Part shown: positions 1 through 8,400 of the stretch, piece after piece
How positions within the stretch are numbered: position 1 is the first letter of the stretch
Layout: each line of letters begins with the position of its first letter
NCBI GenBank assembly: GCA_015499985.1
Contig: JAAAUF010000995.1
Coordinates: forward strand, 1 to 14,588
Length of the DNA: 14,588 bases
Direction: 5' to 3'
From: Haplosporangium gracile
Lineage: Eukaryota; Mortierellomycota; Mortierellomycetes; Mortierellales; Mortierellaceae
Notes under the pieces: model-generated
Told to the model about the DNA's origin: nothing
Seen by the model: the letters and a program-made list of their open reading frames with translations, nothing else
Database searches by the model: none
Translations under genes and position numbers: made by a program

Positions 1-109
1 CATCACTCAGGCTCGTGCCCAGCTGGCGGAGAAAAAACGCCAGAACGAGAAACAACCATTACCACCCCCTGACGAGCCGCCCTTCGCCGACAGCAACTAC
101 CCTACCTAA
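1..109 (+). CDS. 3' end of an unidentified protein-coding gene (partial)
   Basis: The frame beginning at base 2 is open from the window edge to a TAA at 107-109 and gives 35 C-terminal residues. They start with a charged, helix-prone piece (AQLAEKKRQNEK) and continue as a proline-rich acidic end (QPLPPPDEPPFADSNYPT). Codons are GC-rich at third positions, like the two complete genes in this window and unlike the AT-rich sequence that follows the stop. An AATAAA lies 183 bases past the stop, as expected for a real 3' end. No domain falls inside the visible part, so the product cannot be named. The rest of the gene lies to the left of the window. A chance open frame this short is possible, but frame, composition and poly(A) signal agree. 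Confidence 0.65.
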   Translation, partial: ITQARAQLAEKKRQNEKQPLPPPDEPPFADSNYPT

Positions 110-291
110 CCCTCTTGTACTTCATTCCTCTTTGTAATTTATTTTCAGGTTTCATCCTTCGATTTTTGGTACACTTGTCTTTTTTTCCAGTTTAGATGTA
201 ACCTTTATGTTTTTTTTGGCATTTATTTCTATATCCTTTTGAACGGTGAGGACTGCCTGGTGAAAGGCTACTGTACGCACACCCACAACGC

Positions 292-297
292 AATAAA
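292..297 (+). terminator. Poly(A) signal of the left-edge gene
   Basis: This is a canonical AATAAA 183 bases after the TAA at 107-109. The 3' UTR before it is T-rich, and A-rich sequence follows. Assignment to the left-edge gene rests on position and orientation. Confidence 0.55.
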
Positions 298-424
298 TTT
301 CTTAAAAACAAAACAGCCTAAAAACAAAAACGTTCTGTAGCCTGCCTCACTTACAGTCGTACTGCTCTGTGTTATACTTTTTCATATAGCCTATCTTTTT
401 TTTTTCACACGTAGATCATCCAAA

Positions 425-655
425 GAAAAGAAGGGAAAAGAAGCATGACGATATAAAGTTCAGGAGCAAACAACTGAGAAATGCAGGGGTAAGAGATTGT
501 TCGAACACAAAGCGAAGGAAAAAAAAAAAAAAAGGCAATAGGGGCCCGAGTACCGTAGTGGAAAAAAAGGAAGTCTTAGAAGAAGTGGTCGGAGAGGGAA
601 AGGCAGAGTAGGAAGCGAGATGAGAAGTAAAGCGAGAATGGAACGGTATGGGAAA
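425..655. repeat. Purine-rich low-complexity block
   Basis: The + strand is dominated by A and G, including a run of 15 A at 519-533. It is a compositional feature, with no coding evidence. Confidence 0.5.
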
Positions 656-1129
656 ACATTACTATGGGCTTCTTTACTTTCAATGCTTCCTTTACCTGAA
701 ATGGCTTTTGTATTGAGGTTCAACGAGTGTTCTCAAAGAAACAAAAGTGAGTTGCCAAATAGAACACATACAAAAAATGTTGATGAAGACGAAAACGGAT
801 GATAAAATCACCGAAGGACGTCTAATCCACCACCTTGATCTGATCAATTGTCTAGGGCATATCGGACTGATGGGCTTTTTTCGCAGTATTGGGTCGAGCT
901 CTCTTGATGAGAGTGAGTTCAGAAAGTCAATTATGGAAATCCGCTCTCTTGGGTCAACGTCAGTTAAAAAAAGTCCATCGGTTCCCAGTTTTCGGCATCC
1001 TGGTCAGCCGAAGGTAATTAAGACTCTGAAATGTTTTTTCTTATCCCCTCCCTCCCTCCTTCCTTTTCTCAAACAACTGGAATTTAATATTTTGATTGCC
1101 ACGAAGGGTGCCTTCCCCGCTTTTCTCTA

Positions 1130-1400
1130 TTCATTCGCGGGGACAAGCGCAAAAGAGAAGGAAAAATAGACAGGAAAATGCAAGGCAAGGCAAGGCAAGG
1201 CAAAGAAAAAAAAGAAGGAAAGGAAGGAAAGGAAAGGGAGGGGCAGAGTAAGGGGTGAGGGCCGACGGAGGGATGACAGCAAGGAAGAGGAAAGGTCCAT
1301 CGGGTGCGCGTGTGTTTCTTAAACCACTTTGCAAACAGGAAGGAAAAGGGGAGCTTTGATGTAACTTGAAAGTGCGAAAAGGGGATGGAGGGGTGACGAA
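1130..1400. repeat. Purine-rich block containing a (CAAGG)4 tandem repeat
   Basis: Positions 1181-1200 are four exact copies of CAAGG. They are followed by GGAAA/GGAAAGG-type purine runs to about 1290 and looser purine-rich sequence after that. Long open frames on the minus strand here come from the lack of stop codons in C/T-rich sequence and are not treated as genes. Confidence 0.6.
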
Positions 1401-4051
1401 CTATCGGTATTGGACATGCAAAGCAACCTATTCCTCTGTTACTTATGCTGCAGAACAATAGCCTGGATTGAATTCCTTGTCCCCGATACATTTCACCCAC
1501 CTTGCTTCATTCGTCCACTTTCTCTTCCTATTTATTCCCTTGTCGGCGAGAACAAATTTTACCGGCTGCGCTCGTATCCACCAGTCCAATTGTTCGATGG
1601 ATGCCGCTCTTTGTTGTCTCTCGGTATTCTATCCTTTCTTATCGTTCAACGATTTTGTTGTTTTTTGCTCTTTTAAAGGTACTCTGTTGGGATGTGAGTT
1701 GTAGTCGATTGAATTCCTATTCCAGAAGAAGTGAAGGGTAAATCCCTATTCTTTTCTTTCTCCAAGTCTCGAAAAGGTTTCCAGTGTTCAAGATGGATGG
1801 AATAGATCTGAAGGTAGGATGGCTCCAACTGAGTTTTTGAGTTTCTTTTATCACTTTGTTAACGTTACGAAAAAATGTGTACTAACCTATTAGTATCTCG
1901 GCCCTTTCGTTTGCGTTGTTTCAATCATAAAAGAGATAATACCCGGCGTCTCGGGAGTTGCAAAAAAAAAAGTCAAGTGGACATTTATTTTTGGCTACGA
2001 AATCAGATTGAACGTCTAGAGCGGAAGAATAATAAAAAAAAAAGTGGGGAAGAAAGTGTTGCGTGGATTGAGGGACCTTTTAATTTCCAAGTGACAAAGA
2101 ATGCGAAAGAAAGGGATGCGCACAAAAAAAAAGTAGATAAACATAAGCACACACAAATTTCAGTCCATTCAGCTATGCCCTGCTGGTTGGAATTTTCGTT
2201 TTTCTCTTGAGTACGATACAAAGGCAAGGCAATTGGCAAATTCAAATTGCTAAGAGAAGATACGTGTCCAGCAATGAAGTTTCCAAAAAAGGTACAAAAA
2301 CACGATGTTGGATGAACCATACGAAGTCATCACCTACCGCTGTACTTACTCATCGACTTTGTCGACTGTAACAATATAGCCACGATCGAGAGCCTACATG
2401 ACAGATAGAAACCATCCGTCCAAAAGTATGAACATTTGTTGTCAATTCTTAGTAGTTGTTGACTTGTTACGAGCGATGAGCGCATAAAACAACGCAAAAG
2501 AGTGAAGACGAAGCAAAAGTAACAACTATCTTGGCAACAAGCAGTAAGTGTTCCCCTATAGTCCATGTTGCGCTTTGATGGAGAGACAGGCATTACGGAG
2601 ACGAGGCACTCCACTCTCCTAGGTCCGTTAGTCTATGTTTTTGTTTTTTTTGGTTGATGTTTTTTTCTATAGTCCATTCCGAGTCCCTTGAGCCTCGCGA
2701 GGTCTTCCAATGTGATTATTTTCCACTCCTCCGCCCCATTTTCCTTCATTTTTTTCTTTCATAATTTTTTTCCCTTGCCCCAGGAAGAATCGGTGTTGGC
2801 CAGACTTACTTTGGTTGCGGACCAATGCCCACTCTCCCGTTCCCTTGCTCACCTCGCATCTTCTTTTCTCTTCATCCTTTCCCTCTCTCTCTCGCTCGCT
2901 TCTACTTGCATCTCTTGCGCAGGTGTGTACATACGTTCACAACAGACCAATTGCTCATGCTCGTTGCTCTTCTTCTTTCTTGTACTTCCCTTTTGCCATT
3001 TTTCTTTTCTTTTCGTTGTTCACTTTTATGCTACTCTTGCCTTTTACGGGTCCATCCCACCCCTAATCCTTCCTTTCGCCCCTTCTATTCAGCTCCCTTG
3101 TCCTTCTTCCATTGCCAATCGTCCTTTTTCAATTGCCAGTCGCCAAATGCAAACAAGTACGTCCTTGCTTGATTGTCCCTTTTTAATTCTTTTCCTCAAT
3201 GCGACCTTCTGCCGTGCTCCTGACTACGTTCGTTGATAACACCATCAGCAGCATCATTATTAACATCGTTGTTATCGTTGTTATCATTACTGCTTCTCTC
3301 CTTCCTTTTCTCTCACTGCATTGACGAAACAATAATTCATCGCCAAAACGACCTTGTGCGTTTCTGTCAGTCGCTTCTTCCCATCCCAACCTTTTTACTA
3401 ACCAACTCAATTAATTATTCGCGTCCATTTCTCTCACTTTTTCTCTGTTTTTTTTTCTTCTTCCTCTGCATCTCATACACAATTTACCCTCCTCGTCCTT
3501 GCTCTTCCTTTCTGCCTTCTCCTCTCATCCCCCCTCTTCTTTTACCACCTTTTTCTGCCCCCTTTTTCCATATTGTTTGTTGAAGGTAGTTATCTTTTTG
3601 CCCCTCATTTTACGTTTTTATTATTGTATATTTTTACCATAGAATTTGCTCGTTTGTCCATTCCCTTCCGCTGGGACACATTTCCTGGATTGCCCTTTCC
3701 TTCCTCTGTCTCTATTTTTTTGTATCTGCTTCTTCCGACATCCCTTTCTCAATGGCTTTTTTGTTGTCCCCTCTCTCTTTCTCGTACTGTCGCTCACCCC
3801 TTCTTTCCGTCTCTCTCTTTTTCTGTCCTCTACCCCCTTTTTCATCTATCCCCTCTCACCTCTTTTGTCCTGTCCATCTCTCTCTTTTGATACCTCACTC
3901 AATCACTTATCGCCATTTTCTTTTTGCTTTCTCTCAATTTTGTGTCTTTTCACTAGCACATTAACAACTAACCACACGCGCTCTCTTTTTTTCATTTTTT
4001 GCTCTTGAGCGTCAATCAGGGACGAAGAGGACAATCTTGCTTTCAAATCGA

Positions 4052-4093
4052 CCCAATACCCAATACCCAATACCCAATACCCAATACCCAATA
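4052..4093 (+). repeat. Heptanucleotide array (CCCAATA)6
   Basis: There are six exact, uninterrupted copies of CCCAATA followed by a partial copy. Each junction gives a CCAAT pentamer, the core bound by the fungal HAP/CBC (NF-Y) complex, spaced every 7 nt. The array is about 1.34 kb upstream of the velvet start codon. It may simply be a minisatellite. Confidence 0.9.
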
Positions 4094-4741
4094 CCTAGCT
4101 ATTTTTTTTTCTTTTTTCGGTTGTGTACACGTTTTCCCGTTTTCAAACGTTGTTTTGTTTTTTGTCCCTTTGGAGTCAACCCATTGACCCCGATTTCCTT
4201 TGGATGTTATTGCTGCTGCTCACTCTGTTTGTTTATCTTTGTCTTTTCACCTCTTTGCATTCACACAAACCCAAACATCAGCGCACACACACATACATTT
4301 ACCTATATACATACCTCTTGTCCTTCAATTGCATCGTCTCGCAAGCAACGACACTCACACACCTGTTCGACATACGCATACTTGTCTTTTTTTCCATCAT
4401 CCAATACGATACGTCCCGCTCTCCTGTTTCTTGCCACTTTCTCTTTTGTCGCCGTTCGCACATGCACATATTCTACACCCACAAATTGCTATAAGGTCTT
4501 CTTCCCCTCCCCCAACCCTTTTCCTACTTTCTCTATTCTTTTTTGTCTTTTTTCAATTTTCCAGGTTTTTCCTTTTTTCCCTCTTTCTCTTCTCTCCTCT
4601 TCTCTTCCATTTCCCTTTTCTTTTCCCCCTTGTCGCATCCCTCTTCCCCTTCCTTTCTCGCTCACTCCTTCCCTTCGCTTGCCTGTTCCCTTCTTTCGTT
4701 CCCTTCCCCTTCTTTTCGACATCATCCAACCCACTAACTTA

Positions 4742-4759
4742 CTCTCTCTCTCTCTCTCT
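4742..4759 (+). repeat. (CT)9 microsatellite
   Basis: Nine exact CT units lie within the C/T-rich leader of the velvet gene. Shorter CT and TTTC runs recur at about 5155-5205. Confidence 0.9.
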
Positions 4760-4821
4760 TCATTCACACACTTTCTCACATCTCTTTTTCTACTTTTTTC
4801 TACATTTTACATTCTTTTATT

Positions 4822-4853
4822 CATTCACTCATTCACTCATTCACTCATTCACT
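4822..4853 (+). repeat. Octanucleotide array (CATTCACT)4
   Basis: Four exact copies of CATTCACT lie end to end in the C/T-rich leader, about 580 bases upstream of the velvet start codon. Confidence 0.9.
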
Positions 4854-5429
4854 CGTTGTTCATACAAAAACTTCCGTATTCTTGGCTTTTTATTTTTTGG
4901 TCTATTTCCATATTCTTGCACGCGGTACCGGTACTCTCGTCACCTTCGTCGCTCTCTCTTTCACGTACTCGCCAACAACAACAACGACAAAACATACTGT
5001 CCCCTTCCTATCACTTTTTACTCTCTCCTTCCTTCATCTCATACACATCCGTACACCTAACCCATTATTATTTTGCTGACACATCCCTTCTCTCTCCTCT
5101 TCCCTTCGCCGTTTGTGGCTGCCCTGCTCCCTCTTGTCGGGACTTGCTCTCTCGCTCTCTCTTTCTCACTCTCACTCTCTTTCTCTTTCTCTTTCTCTTT
5201 CTTCAGACGTACACATACTCTTTCTTTCATTACCCTTTTATTTTATTATCCTGCTCTCTTTCTCTTCTACTTACTTCCACATTTTTACCCTCCTTGTCTG
5301 TCCTCTCTCCTCCTCCTATCCCACTCACTCACCCACAACAACCCATTCCTCCCTTCCTGGCCCTCCACTTCTCGTCTATACTCACACTCGCACACCCTTA
5401 CTCCCACACGCAACCAGCTTGCCTCCACC

Positions 5430-8400
5430 ATGCCGGCCTCCGATGATCTCCCCTCATACCAATTCACTCCTGTCTCACAACGAGTCCAACCAGAACAGCG
5501 AGCTAATGTGTAAGCACTCATGCATTCACATACACACATACATATATACATTCATCACTCAGTCACATACCTACTTACCATTGCACACGTACACATTCAA
5601 ACTGCCAGTTGTAAAGGATTGATCCATTCACTTCGCTGAACTTGGCTACTCTCTCTCTCTCTGATCGCTCACCCACTTTTTTTTTAATATCCTCTTTCAC
5701 TTACCCCATCAGCACATATGAGCTAATTCTCCGGCAACAACCCAAGCAATCGCGTATGTGCGGTGTCGGCGAAAAAGGCAAGTTCCATAACTCCAGGCCA
5801 TTCAAACCTTCTCCCGTTTATCGTACATACCACACATCCTTCCTTCCACCCATACCCCTCCCCCCCCCTCCTCCCTGCATCTTAGTTCCCATCCGTCAAT
5901 CATGACCCCCTAATCGGGTATCCAATCCATGTACGAGTACTGCAGATTTGTCAACAACAGTGTGACTACATCCCCGCTCTCCCTTTGCGCGCTTTGGCGT
6001 CTCCTCGCATATACAGCCCCTTTCTATCCCACCGTTCCTCACTGGATCCGATTTTGATCGATTTTTAAACGGTTACCAGCCCGCGGGATGTCTGGAACAC
6101 CCCCACATTTTTATACCGACAGACATACATACAAGCAAACGTAACATGGGACCGGTCGTCCCAAAAAACCTGACGTGGATTCGCAACCAACCGTCTCAAA
6201 GTTGTTCTCAGAAGATTCTTCCATCATCTTGGGTGCTCTTGTTTTTCTGTCTTTTTTCTTTCCTTATTTCTCGCCGCAACACTCCAGCCGATGCACTTTG
6301 AGATTATTTTGAACCCCCGAAGTCTGGATGATAAAAGGAAAGAACAACATAACCACGACAAACGAACTGCACAAACGACAGCCACGAAGAAAATAGAACC
6401 CATTTATCAATGGCCAAGAAAAATGGCGACGACCTTTTACTTCTGTGATGTCTTTCCCCTTTTTCTATCTACAGGACAAAGTTGATCTTATTCGTTGTTT
6501 GTGAGTGCTGGGACCACATCGGAGCTTGTTCGAGTCACTCCAGGGTATATGAGGCTAATTTTATTCACAAAAGGATAAGGAAAAGACCAAGGATAGAAAG
6601 AAGGGAAAGGTGAAGAAGAAGGAGGAATGAACTCAAAGAGAAGGAATCGTGCTTACAAAAGGAGGATTCTTAAAAGGAAAGAGGGAGGGATGACCAGAGC
6701 AGCAGCTTGAAACGATTGGCAAGGGGGCGATCATCGTCCTTCATCCTTTCATTTCTCGAGTCGTCAACCTAGATCAGACAAGCTCACATAACCTTCCCCA
6801 GCATATTGGTTGATGTGTCCATGTGTTATTGTTCTTTCATAAGTTAATCAATCACTATACTTTGGTTGTGTTGAATACTAATATCACCTTCGCTTTTTTG
6901 CTCTTGACTATCGATCGTCGCTACTGGTGCATTTTGTCTTCGCGCCTTGAATTTTTGTGTTCTTATTTTGCAGCCGATCGAAGACCCATCGACCCACCCC
7001 CAATCGTACAGCTGGTTGTGCGTGCACCTCCGTCAGTCAATGGCCAAAAGAAGTAAGAAAACAACCTTTGCAATAGATAAAACAAGGGGTCTAGAGCCAA
7101 CTTGAGAGAATGTATGGTAGTAGGGGGGGGTAAAGGAAAGAAAAGTAAAACTAGAAGAAACTGGCGAATGAAAATGGGGGGACAATCACGGACACCAAAT
7201 CAACACAAACAAGAGAGAGTTCAAAAGGCACAATCGCTATTCCAAAATGCCTCTGACGCTCCCTTTTGACTCCTTTTTTTCTTTGCTTTTTGATCTTTTT
7301 TTTCTTCAATCTGTAATGGACAGTGGTGGGTTCACGTCTTACCTACAGAATCCATACTACTTCATGCACGCCTCCCTGGTTGAGAAGGATACAAAGGAGG
7401 ATGTCCTCTTGATCAAGGACACTCGATCCAAAGAGGATATGCACCTCTTCAAGGACAACAGGACAAAGGCCACAACAGGCTCGTCGGTGTCGTCGCTCTA
7501 TCCCCTCAAGGACATTGAGGGCAATGGACAGGAATCGGGGTTTTTTGTTTTTCCCGATCTCTCTGTGAGGATGGAGGGCACCTACCGCCTCAAGTTTTGT
7601 CTCTACGAGATGGTTGGGTAAGTCATCATTATGCATCGCCATCATGTACTTACCTATCTTGTTCGTCGCAAAGTGAGCCAGCCCTCTTCTTTCTAAACCT
7701 CATGTTCCAGAAAATCGGAATCTGCGCACAGTTTTTTTTTTTTTATCTTTTAAACGCATTTTTATTGAGACGATCACAAATTGATTGTCGCTCTCTTTTT
7801 TTAATTTTTCAAACATTCATCCGTTAAATAGCAAGGATGTCCATTTCTGCGCGCACGTGATTTCAGAGCCTCTTGTCGTCTTTTCTGCAAAGAAGTTCCC
7901 TGGCATGGAAGGTAAACCTTGCTTTCTTTTTCTCTCTCTCTCTCACACACACATACACACACTCATGTCCGCATATTGTCACCAATACAATAATACGCGA
8001 ATGCATGCAATCACTCACTCTCCCATTCATTCTCATCTATCGTAACAAACAAACAACTACCTCATAGAATCAACGGTGCTTTCTCAATACTTTGCCGATC
8101 AGGGCCTCAAGCTCCGGATACGAAAGGAAGTTCGTCCTAAGAAGTACGTCGTGGACTGGAAATGCCATCTTATTTCTGCTAACAACATTAACGCTGATGA
8201 AAGGAAGATAAAATGATGCCAGATACCTGCATAGGAAACTAACAGGTATGTCTTCCAACACTTTCTACAAACATAGGAGGACACGCGGCGAGTATATTGG
8301 AGTTGAGCCAAAATCACTCAGTCCAGCAGACCCACAACAACAAGAACAGCAGGAGCCAGCAGATTCTCAAGAAGATGAGGAATCAGCCGTTACTACAGGG

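Larger units (their letters stand above)
320..2689. other. Unresolved region without an established gene
   Basis: There is no open frame with a recognisable domain. Several short stretches look exon-like. On the minus strand, 2393-2350 lies between a TAG acceptor and a GTAAGT donor and joins in frame to an open stretch starting at 2249, after a TTCTCTTAG acceptor. Positions about 1013-780 are open on the minus strand for about 75 codons and are also open on the plus strand. A plus-strand candidate acceptor (TTTTTTCGCAG, ending at 886) and donor (1014) bracket the same segment. In much of the region more than one frame is open, so reading by eye cannot separate a small intron-rich gene, a decayed gene and plain intergenic DNA. 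An 11-nt word, CTATAGTCCAT, occurs at 2556 and 2667. Confidence 0.4.
2690..5429 (+). promoter_or_regulatory. 2.7-kb C/T-rich promoter / 5' leader of the velvet gene
   Basis: From about 2690 the + strand becomes strongly pyrimidine-rich with very little G, and this continues to the velvet start codon at 5430. No ATG occurs between 4465 and 5429. The frame of the velvet ATG stays open back to about 5073, but it contains no in-frame ATG upstream, so 5430 is the natural start. Long conceptual ORFs in this tract, up to about 470 codons, consist almost entirely of Ser, Phe, Leu, Pro, Thr and His and result from composition. C/T-rich leaders are common upstream of fungal start codons, but this length is exceptional. 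Where promoter ends and transcribed leader begins cannot be told from sequence. Confidence 0.6.

Noticed and set aside
460..723. Minus-strand ORF over the purine-rich block
   Set aside because: It is C/T-rich on the minus strand, yielding a Leu/Pro/Phe/Ser string with no family resemblance. It is a composition artefact.
5073..5429. N-terminal extension of the velvet protein in the same frame
   Set aside because: The frame is open, but the upstream stretch contains no ATG (it starts at a TTG) and is low-complexity. The ATG at 5430 has a good context and leads directly into the velvet domain.
4037..5446. Long conceptual ORFs, up to about 469 codons, in the C/T-rich tract
   Set aside because: Several frames are open at once, the products are almost only Ser/Phe/Leu/Pro/Thr/His, and there is no domain. 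Lack of purines removes stop codons. The longest one overlaps the velvet start in a different frame.
6524..6546. tRNA-like B-box word GTTCGAGTC
   Set aside because: The flanking bases do not form a T-arm stem, and no acceptor stem or A-box lies at the right distance. No tRNA was found in the window.
8244..8277. Alternative acceptor AACAG at 8244 for velvet intron 6
   Set aside because: Using it puts an in-frame TAG before the RTRGEY segment. The acceptor ending at 8276 keeps the frame open, and the CTAAC at 8244 then serves as a branch site.
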